The position numbers and the translations under genes were made by a program. A DNA stretch of 59,980 nt from Paracidovorax konjaci (GTDB lineage Bacteria > Pseudomonadota > Gammaproteobacteria > Burkholderiales > Burkholderiaceae_C), in NCBI RefSeq assembly GCF_900112675.1, contig NZ_FOMQ01000007.1, positions 226,750 to 286,729 of the forward strand. The letters are read 5' to 3'. Positions 22,600 through 35,381 of this stretch are shown piece after piece; position 1 is the first letter of the stretch, and each line of letters opens with the position of its first letter. Under the pieces are notes generated by a model. That model was not told the origin of the DNA and did not search any database. It saw only the letters and a program-made list of their open reading frames with translations.

Positions 22600-22860
22600 T
22601 CAGGGCCCCGCGGCGATGCCTTCCAGGCCTGCGCGGTGCAGCAGCGCCGCCCAGATGGCGCGGCGCTGCGCCGGGCCGGCCGACGACCAGTCGCGGATGT
22701 CATCCAGCGTGCGGAAGCAGCCTTCGCAGTGGCCCCCGCTCGCATCCAGGCGGCAGACGCCGATGCACGGCGACGGCGGCGGCGCGCTGCAATCGGCATC
22801 GAACAGGCCGGATGCCGCCGATTCCATTGCCTTTTTTGCTATTAATTCAATAGCATTCAT
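22600..22860 (-). CDS. DUF1289 small cysteine protein with repeat-derived N-terminus
   Basis: An 86-residue protein. The domain proper is SPCIGVCRLDASGGHCEGCFRT followed by LDDIRDWSSAGPAQRRAIWAAL, the four-cysteine DUF1289 pattern that probably binds a metal. The first 18 residues (MNAIELIAKKAMESAASG) are encoded by a copy of the dispersed palindromic repeat, and the start codon ATG 22860 lies at its edge, overlapping the stop of the upstream YbaK-type gene. A second in-frame ATG (22827-22825) would begin at MESAASG. The same peptide pattern, AI...AK..MESAASG, occurs in a UvrA linker in this window, which shows the segment is repeat-encoded rather than part of the family. Confidence 0.75.
   Translation of the reverse strand: MNAIELIAKKAMESAASGLFDADCSAPPPSPCIGVCRLDASGGHCEGCFRTLDDIRDWSSAGPAQRRAIWAALLHRAGLEGIAAGP
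22806..22857 (-). repeat. palindromic repeat copy B (coding, DUF1289 N-terminus)
   Basis: The + strand carries GGCCGGATGCCGCCGATTCC, then ATTG, a short spacer, TTTGCTATTAATTCAATAGCA. The first 20 bases are the same as copy A in uvrA2. Read on the - strand it encodes the first residues of the DUF1289 protein. Confidence 0.8.
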
Positions 22861-23363
22861 GCGATCGCGGGCGGTTGGACCACGTCCACCACCGGGGCGC
22901 CCGTGAGCGCCTCCAGGTCCTGCGGCCGCAACGGGAAGACGCCGTTCGGGTGGCCCGCGGCGGCCCAGATCTCCGCGAAGCGGAACAGCTCGCGGTCGAT
23001 CAGCGTCACGGGCGGCGTGGCATGGGCGACGGGCGAGACGCCGCCGATCGAGAAGCCGGTGCGCGCCTTCACGAAATCGGCATCGGCGCGGCCGACCTTG
23101 CCGACGTGCGACTCCACCTTCTTCTCGTCCACGCGGCGGTCGCCGGAGGTGACCACCAGCACGGCCACGTCGTCGCTCTTGCGGCGGAAGATGATGCTCT
23201 TGGCGATCTGGCCGACGGCGATGCCGAGCGCGTCCGCGGCCTCCTGCGCGGTGCGCGCGGAGTTGTCCAGCATGCGCGGGGCATGCGGATGGCCCTTGGA
23301 CTGCAAGGCAGCGGCCACGCGCTGCACGCCTTCGGGCAGGGATTGAAGTTCGGCGCCACACAT
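22857..23363 (-). CDS. YbaK/EbsC-type aminoacyl-tRNA deacylase
   Basis: A 168-residue cytoplasmic protein of the YbaK/ProX editing-domain family, which hydrolyses mischarged aminoacyl-tRNA such as Cys-tRNA(Pro). Visible elements are TAQEAADALGIAVGQIAKSIIFRRKSDD, where the Lys of the AKSI motif is the key residue, VLVVTSGDRRVDEKKV, and GFSIGGVSPVAH, the GXXXP substrate loop. Start ATG 23363 has AGGAG 10 nt upstream. Its stop overlaps the DUF1289 start. It follows the HMG-CoA lyase gene and is probably a by-standing housekeeping gene rather than part of leucine catabolism. Confidence 0.82.
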   Translation of the reverse strand: MCGAELQSLPEGVQRVAAALQSKGHPHAPRMLDNSARTAQEAADALGIAVGQIAKSIIFRRKSDDVAVLVVTSGDRRVDEKKVESHVGKVGRADADFVKARTGFSIGGVSPVAHATPPVTLIDRELFRFAEIWAAAGHPNGVFPLRPQDLEALTGAPVVDVVQPPAIA

Positions 23364-23444
23364 GAGCTGCGGTCTCCTGGAATGCGATGGACGAAGCGCC
23401 GGATTGTGCCGCGCCCCGCCCGCGCGCACCTCTGCCGGCGCGCT

Positions 23445-24356
23445 TCAGCCGGCGCGCTTGTTGAGCAACGCGGTGGCCGCGCGCGAATTCGGCTTGCGGC
23501 CGAGGAAATCGCTGATGTAGGCGCCGGCATCGACCAGCGCATCCAGGTCGATGCCCGTCTCGATGCCCATGCCGTGCAGCATGTAGACCACGTCTTCCGT
23601 GGCCACGTTGCCCGTGGCGCCCTTGGCGTACGGGCAGCCGCCCAGGCCGGCGACGGAGGTGTCGAACTGCCACACACCCACCTCCAGCGCCGCGAGCGTG
23701 TTGGCGAGCGCTTGGCCGTAGGTGTCGTGGAAATGGCCGGACAGGTCGTTCACGGCGTAGTGCGCGAGCGTGGCCTCGATGGCGCGCTGCACCTTGCGCG
23801 GCGTACCCACCCCGATGGTGTCGGCCACGCCGATGTGCTGCACGCCGATGCCCTTCATGAGCCCGGCCAGGTAGCCCACGCGCTCGGGCGGCACCTCGCC
23901 CTCGTAGGGGCAGCCCACGGTGCAGCTCATCGCGCCACGCACATGGATGCCGGCCGCGCGCGCGGCCTCCACCACGGGGGCGAAGCGCTCGATGCTCTCG
24001 GCGATGCTGCAGTTGATGTTCTTCTGGCTGAACGCCTCGCTGGCCGATCCGAACACCACGATCTCGTCGGGCCGGTCCTGCACGGCGGCCTCGTAGCCCT
24101 TGAGGTTGGGCGTGAGCACCGAATAGCGCACGCCCGGCCGCCGTTCGATGCCGGCCATGACCTCGTGGTTGTCGGCCATCTGCGGCACCCACTTGGGCGA
24201 GACATAGCTCGTCACCTCGATCTCGGTCAGGCCGGCCGCCTGCAGCCGGTGCACGAGGCCGATCTTGACGCTGGCCGGCACAGGGGACTTCTCGTTCTGC
24301 AGCCCGTCGCGCGGGCCGACGTCCACGAGCTTGGCGCGGGTGGGAAGGGAGGACAT
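23445..24356 (-). CDS. liuE: hydroxymethylglutaryl-CoA lyase
   Basis: A 303-residue TIM-barrel enzyme that cleaves HMG-CoA to acetoacetate and acetyl-CoA, the last step of leucine/isovalerate breakdown. It has VDVGPRDGLQNEK (catalytic Arg and metal-binding Asp), GAMSCTVGCPYEG, DTIGVGTP, GHFHDTYGQALAN (metal-binding HxH) and the signature loop VAGLGGCPYAKGATGN with the catalytic Cys. Length and motifs match bacterial LiuE/MvaB exactly. It lies on the - strand after the carboxylase alpha subunit and a hydroxyacid dehydrogenase, with the other liu genes upstream. Start ATG 24356. Confidence 0.92.
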   Translation of the reverse strand: MSSLPTRAKLVDVGPRDGLQNEKSPVPASVKIGLVHRLQAAGLTEIEVTSYVSPKWVPQMADNHEVMAGIERRPGVRYSVLTPNLKGYEAAVQDRPDEIVVFGSASEAFSQKNINCSIAESIERFAPVVEAARAAGIHVRGAMSCTVGCPYEGEVPPERVGYLAGLMKGIGVQHIGVADTIGVGTPRKVQRAIEATLAHYAVNDLSGHFHDTYGQALANTLAALEVGVWQFDTSVAGLGGCPYAKGATGNVATEDVVYMLHGMGIETGIDLDALVDAGAYISDFLGRKPNSRAATALLNKRAG

Positions 24357-24399
24357 GGGCAGGTTCCTGAAAAGGGTTCGTGGAGGGAGCAAAGCGGCG

Positions 24400-25326
24400 T
24401 CAATAGCCCCGCGCGGGATCGACCTCGCCCGCCACGGACGGCGCGCCCTGCCGCAGCGCATCGATCTTGCGCGCGATCTGGGCGATGCTTTCGGCGCGCA
24501 GCGTACGGGCCGAGGTGTGCGGCGTCACGGTGATGCGCGGGTGGCCCCAGAAAGGGTGGCCAGCCGGCAGCGGCTCGGTGCGGAACACGTCCAGCGTGGC
24601 GCCCGCGAGGTGGCCGCTCTCGATCAGCGCGAGCAGGTCGTCCTCCACGAGGTGCGCGCCGCGCGCCACGTTGACCACGTAGCCGCCGGGCTGCAGGCGC
24701 GAGAGCGTCTCGCGGCGCAGGATGTCCGTGGTGTCCGGCGTGAGGGGCAACAGGTTGACCAGCACGCGGCTCGCGCCCAGGAATGCCTGCAGCCCGTCGG
24801 CGCCGTGGAAGGTGCGCACGCCGTCCACCGTCTTGGGCGAACGGCTCCAGCCCTGCACGGGGAATTCGAAGTGCGCGAGCGCGCGCGCCACGCGCTCGCC
24901 CAGCACGCCCAGGCCCATCACGCCGACGGGGAAATCCTGGCGCAGCCGCGGCTTGCGGAAAGCCCAGCGGCCCTCGCGCTCGGCGGCCTCGTACGCGTCG
25001 AACTCACGGAAGTGGCGGACCACCGCATGGCAGACGTACTCGGCCATCTGCACGGCCATGCCGGCATCGTCGAGCCGCACGACGCGGCAGCCCGGCGGAA
25101 TGCGCAGCTTCAGCAACGCATCCACGCCCGCGCCGATGTTGAAGAGCGCGCGCAGCCGCGGCTGCTCGTCCAGGAACTGCTGGGGCGGGGCCCAGACCAC
25201 GGCGTATTCGGCCTGCGGGGCGCCGGGCTCCCAGACGGTGACGCGCGCACCGGGCAGCGCGGCGTGCAGGCCCTCCAGCCAGGCGGCGGGAGGCGTATCG
25301 GTACAGCAAAAGAGGATGTCGGTCAT
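24400..25326 (-). CDS. ghrA: D-2-hydroxyacid dehydrogenase (glyoxylate/hydroxypyruvate reductase A type)
   Basis: A 308-residue NAD(P)H-dependent reductase. The Rossmann motif is VGVMGLGVLGERVARAL (about residues 137-153). The active-site Arg is in NVARGAHLVE, the Glu in FRTEPLPAGHPFW and the catalytic His in VTPHTSARTL. The RTEPLP and PHTSA pattern is that of GhrA rather than the larger SerA/GyaR enzymes. It probably reduces glyoxylate or hydroxypyruvate. It lies between the carboxylase alpha subunit (68 bp away) and HMG-CoA lyase (43 bp away) on the same strand, so it is likely co-transcribed, although it has no obvious step in leucine catabolism. Confidence 0.85.
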   Translation of the reverse strand: MTDILFCCTDTPPAAWLEGLHAALPGARVTVWEPGAPQAEYAVVWAPPQQFLDEQPRLRALFNIGAGVDALLKLRIPPGCRVVRLDDAGMAVQMAEYVCHAVVRHFREFDAYEAAEREGRWAFRKPRLRQDFPVGVMGLGVLGERVARALAHFEFPVQGWSRSPKTVDGVRTFHGADGLQAFLGASRVLVNLLPLTPDTTDILRRETLSRLQPGGYVVNVARGAHLVEDDLLALIESGHLAGATLDVFRTEPLPAGHPFWGHPRITVTPHTSARTLRAESIAQIARKIDALRQGAPSVAGEVDPARGY

Positions 25327-25393
25327 GCCGCCGAGCCTATCGCAGCGCGGGGGCGCGACGCTGTCGCGCGGGCTGCATCCGGGCGCTGCCGCG

Positions 25394-27415
<2,022 letters not shown>

Positions 27416-27478
27416 CGTTGTCTCACTCCAAAAGCGGGCGTGCCCGCGCTCATCGTCGGAAAGGAAGGAACGCCGGCC

Positions 27479-28198
27479 TCAGGCCGCGCCCGCGGGCCGG
27501 GAAAAGAATGCCGACAGCCGCCGCAGCACGGCGCGCAGGAATTTCAGCAGCAGCACGAGCACAAGGACCGACACCGCCACCATGAACACCAGCGCGATGC
27601 CGAAGGCCACGGGATGCTGGGTGGCCATCCAGACCACCGCCACCACGAGCCCGTCCTCGAAGAACGACAGCAGCCAGTTGGACACGGGCTCGGGCGAGGT
27701 GTTGGCGGCGGCGCGCGTGGTCATCTTGGTGGCGAGCGCCGTGGCCGAGAGCGATCCGCCCATGAGCCCCGCCGCCAGCGCCATCGCGCCGTTGTCGGCG
27801 CCGAACACGCCCGCGGCCAGCAGCGCACCGGCGGGCACGCGGATCGCGGCATGGGCCGCGTCCCAGAGGCTGTCGAACCACGGCACCTTGTCGGCGATGA
27901 ACTCCACGCACAGCAGCAGCCCGCTCACCAGCAGCACGGCCGGGTGCTGCAGCAGCCGCAGCCCCTCGGGCAGCGCGAGCCAGCCGCCCGCGCCCATCGC
28001 GCCCACGAGGAACACGACGGCATAGAGCCGGAAGCCGCTCGCCCAGCCGAGCGCCGCGGCCAGCGCCAGCAGGCCCGGCATGTCGAGCGCGCCCGTGGCG
28101 CGGCGGGCCTGCTCGGCCACGTCCTGCGCCGTGCCCGCATCGATGTGCAGGCCCACGGCGTGCAGCCACTGGACGATGTTCAGCCAAAGAGCATCCAT
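27479..28198 (-). CDS. DUF4126-family membrane protein
   Basis: A 239-residue integral membrane protein with about five hydrophobic segments (LLALAAALGWASGFRLYAVVFLVGAMG; VLLVSGLLLCVEFIADKVPWFDS; ALLAAGVFGADN; the C-terminal ALVFMVAVSVLVLVLLLKFL). The phrase EFIADKVPWFDSLWDAAHAAIRVPAGALLA is typical of the DUF4126 family, whose function is unknown. It is inserted between the carboxylase subunit genes and methylglutaconyl-CoA hydratase, 24 bp after the hydratase stop, so it is probably co-transcribed with the leucine pathway without an evident role in it. Confidence 0.75.
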   Translation of the reverse strand: MDALWLNIVQWLHAVGLHIDAGTAQDVAEQARRATGALDMPGLLALAAALGWASGFRLYAVVFLVGAMGAGGWLALPEGLRLLQHPAVLLVSGLLLCVEFIADKVPWFDSLWDAAHAAIRVPAGALLAAGVFGADNGAMALAAGLMGGSLSATALATKMTTRAAANTSPEPVSNWLLSFFEDGLVVAVVWMATQHPVAFGIALVFMVAVSVLVLVLLLKFLRAVLRRLSAFFSRPAGAA

Positions 28199-28222
28199 GG
28201 AGCGGTGGCGCGCGGCCCCTCG

Positions 28223-29029
28223 TCAGTCCTGGCGCGGCAGCCACGCGGGCTTGCGCTTTTCCAGGAAGGCCTGCACGCCCTCGCGCCCCTCGGCACCCGC
28301 GCGGATGTCGGCGATGGACTCCACCGTGGAGGCGATGAGCGCCTCGTCGATGGGCCGCGCGGCGATGTCGCGCACCAGCGCCTTGCCCGCCGCCACGGCC
28401 TGGGGGCCCGCCGCGGCGATGGCCTGCAGCACGGCGTCGAGCTTTTCGTCGAGCAGTTCGAAATCGACCACCTCGTGCACCAGCCCGATCCGCAGCGCCT
28501 CCAGGGCGCCGAAGCGCTCACCGGTGATGAAGTAGCGCCGCGCCGCGCGCTCGCCCATGGCACGCACCACGTAGGGGCCGATGGTGGCCGGGATGAGCCC
28601 CAGGCGCACCTCGCTCAGGCAGAACGCCGCCGTGTCCACCGCCACGGCCACGTCGCAGGCGGCCACGAGGCCCACGCCGCCCGCGTACACATCGCCCTGG
28701 ATGCGCGCGATGGTGGGCTTGGGGCATTCGTTGATGGTGCGCAGCATGGCGGCGAGCCGGCCCGCGTCCTCGACGTTCTCGGCGCGCGAATAGTCGGCCA
28801 TGCGGCGCATCCAGTTCAGGTCGGCGCCGGCGCAGAAGGCCGGCCCTTCGGCGGCCAGCACGATGGCGCGCACGCTCTCCTGGCCGCCCAGCGCCCCGAA
28901 CGCCTCGGTGAGTTCGGCGATGACCTCGTCGCTGAATGCGTTGCGCACCTCGGCGCGCGCCAGGGTGACGCGCGCGACCGTGCCGGCCTGGCGCACGTGC
29001 AGATGGCGGTATTGCGTGGTGGTGGTCAT
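28223..29029 (-). CDS. liuC: methylglutaconyl-CoA hydratase (enoyl-CoA hydratase/isomerase family)
   Basis: A 268-residue crotonase-fold enzyme that should hydrate 3-methylglutaconyl-CoA to HMG-CoA. Visible parts are the oxyanion-hole strand GPAFCAGADLNWMRRM (about residues 63-78), the second oxyanion segment IQGDVYAGGVGLVAACDVAVA (about 105-125), and FCLSEVRLGLIPATIGPYV with the Glu of the active site. The ADLNWM version of the first motif is typical of LiuC. It lies between the beta carboxylase subunit (49 bp upstream) and the DUF4126 gene. Confidence 0.87.
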   Translation of the reverse strand: MTTTTQYRHLHVRQAGTVARVTLARAEVRNAFSDEVIAELTEAFGALGGQESVRAIVLAAEGPAFCAGADLNWMRRMADYSRAENVEDAGRLAAMLRTINECPKPTIARIQGDVYAGGVGLVAACDVAVAVDTAAFCLSEVRLGLIPATIGPYVVRAMGERAARRYFITGERFGALEALRIGLVHEVVDFELLDEKLDAVLQAIAAAGPQAVAAGKALVRDIAARPIDEALIASTVESIADIRAGAEGREGVQAFLEKRKPAWLPRQD

Positions 29030-29078
29030 GGTGAAGTCCTCCTGGCGTCGGTTGGGAAAGAAAAGCGAGCGGTGCCCC

Positions 29079-30683
29079 TCACATGCGGAAGATGCCGAAT
29101 TTCGTGTCCTCGACCGGCGCGTTGCGCGCCGCGGCGAGCCCCAGCGCCAGCACGCGGCGCGTATCGGCAGGGTCGATCACGCCATCGTCCCACAGCCGCG
29201 CGGTGGCGTAGTAGGGATGGCCCTGTTCTTCGTACTGGCGGCGGATCGGCGCCTTGAAGGCCTCTTCCTCCTCCAGGCTCCAGGCGGCGCCCTTGGCCTC
29301 GATGCCGTCGCGGCGCACGGTGGCCAGCACGCTCGCGGCCTGCTCGCCGCCCATCACGGAGATGCGCGCGTTGGGCCACATCCAGAGGAAGCGCGGCGAA
29401 TAGGCGCGCCCGCACATGCCGTAGTTGCCGGCGCCGAACGAGCCGCCGATGACGATCGTGAACTTGGGCACCGCCGCGGTGGCCACGGCCGTGACCATCT
29501 TGGCGCCATTGCGCGCGATGCCCTCGTTCTCGTACTTGCGCCCCACCATGAAGCCGGTGATGTTCTGCAGGAACACCACCGGGATCTTGCGCTGGCAGCA
29601 CAGCTCGATGAAGTGCGCGCCCTTCAGGGCGGACTCGGAGAACAGGATGCCGTTGTTGGCGATGATGCCCACGGGCATGCCCTCGATGCGCGCGAAGCCC
29701 GTGACCAGCGTGGTGCCATAGCGGGCCTTGAACTCGTCGAACTCGCTGCCGTCCACGATGCGCGCGATGATCTCGCGCACGTCGAAGGGCTTGCGCGTGT
29801 CCACGGGGATCACGCCGTACAGTTCTTCCGCTTCAAAAAGAGGAGCATCCGGGCCAATGAATCCGGCGGCATGGGGCCGATTTCTGTTCAAGTTCCGCAC
29901 CGCGTTGCGTGCGAGCTGCAGCGCGTGCAGGTCGTTCTGCGCCAGGTGGTCGGCCACGCCCGAGAGGCGCGTGTGCACGTCGCCGCCGCCCAGGTCCTCG
30001 GCGGTGACGACCTCGCCCGTGGCGGCCTTCACCAGCGGCGGGCCGCCCAGGAAGATGGTGCCCTGCCCCTTCACGATGATGGATTCGTCGCTCATCGCGG
30101 GCACGTAGGCGCCGCCCGCGGTGCAGCTGCCCATCACCACGGCGATCTGCGCGATGCCCTGGGCGCTCATTTGCGCCTGGTTGTAGAAGATGCGGCCGAA
30201 GTGGTCGCGGTCCGGGAAGACCTCGTCCTGGTTCGGCAGGTTGGCGCCGCCCGAATCGACGAGGTAGATGCACGGCAGCCGGTTCTGCTGCGCGATCTCC
30301 TGCGCGCGCAGGTGCTTCTTCACGGTCAAGGGGTAGTAGGTGCCGCCCTTCACCGTGGCGTCGTTGCAGACCACCATGCAGTCCACGCCGCTCACGCGGC
30401 CGATGCCGGCGATCAGGCCCGCGCCGGGCGCCTCGTCGCCGTACATGCCGAGCGCGGCGAGCGGTGCGATCTCCAGGAACGGCGAGCCCGGGTCCAGCAG
30501 TTCGCGCACGCGGTCGCGCGGCAGCAGCTTGCCGCGCGCCGTGTGCTTGGCGCGGGCGGCTTCGCTGCCGCCCAGGGCCACCTGGGCGGCGCGCTCGCGC
30601 AGGTCCTGCACCAGCGTGCGCATCGCGGCGGCATTGGCCTGGAAATCGGCCGAGCGGGAATTGAGGCGGGATTCGAGAATCAT
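29079..30683 (-). CDS. liuB: 3-methylcrotonyl-CoA carboxylase, carboxyltransferase beta subunit
   Basis: A 534-residue acyl-CoA carboxyltransferase with two crotonase-like halves. The N-half has [26 protein letters not shown] and [19 protein letters not shown]; the C-half has [19 protein letters not shown] and [23 protein letters not shown], both oxyanion-forming GG motifs. [11 protein letters not shown] and [12 protein letters not shown] are hallmarks of methylcrotonyl-CoA carboxylase over propionyl-CoA carboxylase. Around residues 269-285 the peptide [19 protein letters not shown] is encoded by a copy of the dispersed repeat, replacing a normally variable surface stretch before the conserved ELYGVIPVD. 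It heads the pathway genes with the hydratase and alpha subunit. Confidence 0.92.
   Translation of the reverse strand: MILESRLNSRSADFQANAAAMRTLVQDLRERAAQVALGGSEAARAKHTARGKLLPRDRVRELLDPGSPFLEIAPLAALGMYGDEAPGAGLIAGIGRVSGVDCMVVCNDATVKGGTYYPLTVKKHLRAQEIAQQNRLPCIYLVDSGGANLPNQDEVFPDRDHFGRIFYNQAQMSAQGIAQIAVVMGSCTAGGAYVPAMSDESIIVKGQGTIFLGGPPLVKAATGEVVTAEDLGGGDVHTRLSGVADHLAQNDLHALQLARNAVRNLNRNRPHAAGFIGPDAPLFEAEELYGVIPVDTRKPFDVREIIARIVDGSEFDEFKARYGTTLVTGFARIEGMPVGIIANNGILFSESALKGAHFIELCCQRKIPVVFLQNITGFMVGRKYENEGIARNGAKMVTAVATAAVPKFTIVIGGSFGAGNYGMCGRAYSPRFLWMWPNARISVMGGEQAASVLATVRRDGIEAKGAAWSLEEEEAFKAPIRRQYEEQGHPYYATARLWDDGVIDPADTRRVLALGLAAARNAPVEDTKFGIFRM
29831..29877 (-). repeat. palindromic repeat copy F (coding, in the liuB gene)
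   Basis: On the - strand the bases CCCCATGCCGCCGGATTCAT match the left arm of intergenic copies C and D with at most two differences each. They are followed by a degraded right part containing ATGCTCCTCTTTTTGAAGC, comparable to copy E. It is read in frame in the liuB coding strand. Confidence 0.65.
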
Positions 30684-30717
30684 GGTGGGCGGGGGAGGAA
30701 GGTCTCGGGGGTCGGGT

Positions 30718-32451
<1,734 letters not shown>

Positions 32452-32611
32452 GGCGTTTGTCTCCTGGGCTGGCGTCTCTGCGGACTGTGGGACCGCGCCC
32501 GGCCGGTGGGCACGGCATCTCGCCACAGCATACGCCGCTGCCCGCGCGCCCGGGCCACCGATCGGGCCACCCAGGTTGCAAATCGCGCCACACCCCGCCA
32601 CACTGCCCGGC

Positions 32612-33754
32612 ATGCCATCGCCACCGCCCTCGCCATCGACCACCGCCACTGCGGCCCACGCCGGCCGGACACCCGGCGCCGCCCTTCCCGCCCGCACTCC
32701 CGTGGCCGCCACGCCGATGGCCTTCGTCCGCGCCATCGTCCATGCCTACGCGCAGCGCGGGCTGGACCCCACCCGCGCGCTGGCAGCGGCACAAATCGCG
32801 CCAGGATCCGTGAAGGATCCGCACGCGCGCATCACGGCGCTGCAGATGGAGGCCCTGTCGGCCGCCGCCATGCGCGAGCTCGACGACGAGGCCCTGGGCT
32901 GGTTCTCGCGCCGCCTGCCCTGGGGCAGCTACGGCATGCTGGCGCGGGCGTCGATCAGCGCGCCCACGCTGGGCCTGGCACTGCGGCGCTGGTGCCGCCA
33001 CCATGCGCTGCTGGCGGACGACATCGGGCTGCACCTGGACACCGATGGCGGCGTCGCCACGCTCTCGCTGTCCGAGCACCGCGACCTGGGCGCGCTGCGC
33101 GAGTTCTGCACGGTCTCGGTGCTGCGCAACGCGCTCGGGCTGTCGTGCTGGTTCATCGATTCGCGGCTGCCGCTGCTGGACACCGCGTTCCCGTTCGCCG
33201 CGCCCCCGCATGCAGCGGTCTACGCACTGCTCTTCGGTGCGGAGCCGCGCTTCGGCGCACCGCGCGCGGCCCTGCGGTTCGACGCGCGCTACCTGGCCCT
33301 GCCCCTGCGGCGCGACGAGGCGGCGCTGCAGCAGATGCTGCAGCGCGCCCTGCCCCTCACCGTGCGCCAATACCGCCGCGACCGGCTGCTGGCGCAGCGC
33401 GTGCGCCAGGCCCTGGCCCAGGCCCCCGAGCAGGCCTGCAGCGCCGATTCGCTGGCGGCGCAACTGCACGTGTCGGCGCGCACGCTGCACCGCCAGCTCA
33501 AGGAGGAAGGCGCCTCGCTGCAGTCATTGAAGGACGAGGCGCGCCAGCAGCGCGCGCGCGACCTGCTGCACCGCACCGACCGGCCCATCAAGCAGGTGGC
33601 GGAGGCCGCCGGCTTCGCGAGCGAGAAGAGCTTCATGCGGGCCTTCCGGCACTGGACGGGGCTGTCGCCCACCGACTACCGGCGCCGGCAGCGGGCGGGC
33701 GCCGTGGCCGCGCCACTGCCGCCCCCGCCCCTCACAGGCCGTAGCAGCGCCTGA
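32612..33754 (+). CDS. AraC-family transcriptional regulator
   Basis: A 380-residue regulator. The C-terminal AraC/XylS DNA-binding domain (about residues 270-365) has two helix-turn-helix units: [24 protein letters not shown] and [33 protein letters not shown]. The N-terminal 200 residues match the Arabinose_bd-type sensor domain of OruR/ArgR-like regulators ([23 protein letters not shown]). The start ATG 32612 gives a Pro/Ala-rich leader, and ATG 32717 is an alternative. It is divergent from the acyl-CoA synthetase gene (160 bp apart), so it is a candidate regulator of that operon. It overlaps the convergent phosphatase by 23 bp. Confidence 0.85.
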   Translation: MPSPPPSPSTTATAAHAGRTPGAALPARTPVAATPMAFVRAIVHAYAQRGLDPTRALAAAQIAPGSVKDPHARITALQMEALSAAAMRELDDEALGWFSRRLPWGSYGMLARASISAPTLGLALRRWCRHHALLADDIGLHLDTDGGVATLSLSEHRDLGALREFCTVSVLRNALGLSCWFIDSRLPLLDTAFPFAAPPHAAVYALLFGAEPRFGAPRAALRFDARYLALPLRRDEAALQQMLQRALPLTVRQYRRDRLLAQRVRQALAQAPEQACSADSLAAQLHVSARTLHRQLKEEGASLQSLKDEARQQRARDLLHRTDRPIKQVAEAAGFASEKSFMRAFRHWTGLSPTDYRRRQRAGAVAAPLPPPPLTGRSSA

Positions 33755-35282
33755 GGCCGTCGAACCGGTAATAGTGGCTACCGCCGGCATAGCGCGCGGC
33801 CTCGCAGTCGCCGGGGAAATCCACTTCCTGCTCGTTGAACAGCATCTTCACGAGCACCGTGCCGCGGCCATCGCGCACCACGTCCCACTGCACGTTGGTG
33901 GCCATGGGCGAAACGTCCTCGCCGCGCCAGGGATTGTTGGCATACGAATAGGTCTGGGCGCGCGGCACCGGCGTGGAGGCATCGCGCAGGCCCAGCCGCA
34001 CGATGAAGGGGATCATCACCTCGGCATGCGTGAAGCGCAGGCGCGCCACACGCTCCATGCGGCCCTGCGCGATGCGGCCCACCTCGTCGAAGAAGTCCTG
34101 CAGCAGCGCCTGAGTGAAGCGCGTGGTGATGCCGCCGTATTCGCTGGCGGCGGGGCCCTTGCCGTAGAAGTCGTCGATGTCCTGCAGGTAGGCGAAGGTC
34201 GGTGCGTACTCCGCGGGCAGGTATGCGTCGAGGCTGACGCCGCCGGTCTCCTGACGCAGGCCGGGGGCGATGATGTAGAGCTCGTAGAGCAGCGCCGCGG
34301 CATCCACCGCGCTCTGGACCTTCGTCTTGCCGTCGCCCGTGAGCGTGCTCGTGAAGCGGCCGTCGGCACTGGCGAACGTGCGCGTGCCGTTGTTGGCGAA
34401 GGCGTAGGTTCCCGCATCGAGCTTGTCGAGGAAGGCCGGGATGAAGAGCCGCTCCAGCACGGCACGGGCACGGCTGCGCACCTCGGGCGCGGCGCGCGCC
34501 GCGGCCACCTTGGCGGCGGCCTCGGCGCCGAAGCCCGCGGCATCCTTGCCGGCCGCGTAGCGCTGGTAGTCCAGGCTGGCCGCGAGCACCGCCGCACGCA
34601 CGCTGGCGGCGTCCGCCACCGCATCGGTGGTGGCGGACAGCTTGTGGGGATAGAGCTGGAAGCGGTCCACCACCGCCGGCGCGATGGCCCCCGCCACGGC
34701 CGGGGCGGACGCCGCCAGCGACGCTGCGAAGAACTGCGAGCTGTCCACCGCCCGGTCCTGCCCGGAATGCAGCACCTCCACCTGCCGCGGCCGGCCCTCG
34801 AAGGTCTGCCCGGCGAACAGCTCCGCATCGCGCTGCGCGAGCCGTGCGGCGAGCTGGCGGTGCTCGGCGATGCCCACCTGCGTGAGGTTGCCGTAGCCCG
34901 GCGTGCCGATGCCCGCGACGCCCCAGCCGAGCACGAAATTGGCCCGCATGATCTTCTCCACGTCGGGCCCGAGCTGGCGGCCCAGCGCGGTGAGGGCCCC
35001 ATCGGCCTGGGCGCGCGTCCACAGGTTGAGCACGGCATCGTCGTACTTCATGCTCGAGAGCCCCCGCGTGCCGTGGCGGGCCACCAGCCCGGCGTAGACC
35101 TTGGCGAAGCCCGCGGGCGGTGCCTCGTAGCTGTCCACCGTCTGGCGGGGCCGGTAGGCGGTTTTGGTGGCGTAGTCGCCGGCAGGCGCCGGGGACACGC
35201 TGCTTTCGCCCCCGCCACAGGCGGCCAGGGCGAGGGCCAGCAGCGGCAAGGCCCAGCGGAAGGAAACGGCAGGGAATGGCAT
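33732..35282 (-). CDS. MINPP/phytase-like histidine acid phosphatase, lipoprotein
   Basis: A 516-residue exported histidine phosphatase (clade 2). It has a lipoprotein signal (ALPLLALALAACGGG, Cys about residue 22), the catalytic RHGTRG near residue 68 (nucleophilic His), and RFTHAEVMIPFI near 405, where the proton-donor motif is HAE. HAE instead of the usual HD is the mark of multiple inositol polyphosphate phosphatases, suggesting phytate or inositol phosphate hydrolysis in the periplasm. The frame extends 24 codons further upstream, but the signal peptide starts at ATG 35282. It is convergent with the araC-type gene. Confidence 0.75.
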   Translation of the reverse strand: MPFPAVSFRWALPLLALALAACGGGESSVSPAPAGDYATKTAYRPRQTVDSYEAPPAGFAKVYAGLVARHGTRGLSSMKYDDAVLNLWTRAQADGALTALGRQLGPDVEKIMRANFVLGWGVAGIGTPGYGNLTQVGIAEHRQLAARLAQRDAELFAGQTFEGRPRQVEVLHSGQDRAVDSSQFFAASLAASAPAVAGAIAPAVVDRFQLYPHKLSATTDAVADAASVRAAVLAASLDYQRYAAGKDAAGFGAEAAAKVAAARAAPEVRSRARAVLERLFIPAFLDKLDAGTYAFANNGTRTFASADGRFTSTLTGDGKTKVQSAVDAAALLYELYIIAPGLRQETGGVSLDAYLPAEYAPTFAYLQDIDDFYGKGPAASEYGGITTRFTQALLQDFFDEVGRIAQGRMERVARLRFTHAEVMIPFIVRLGLRDASTPVPRAQTYSYANNPWRGEDVSPMATNVQWDVVRDGRGTVLVKMLFNEQEVDFPGDCEAARYAGGSHYYRFDGLRRCYGL

Positions 35283-35381
35283 GGAGCAACTGATCAAAGT
35301 GGCAAAGCCGGCAAGGCTATGCAGCCATTGCGACAGCGGCATGACACACGGCACCTGCCCACGCCCGGGCCAGGCAGGCGC

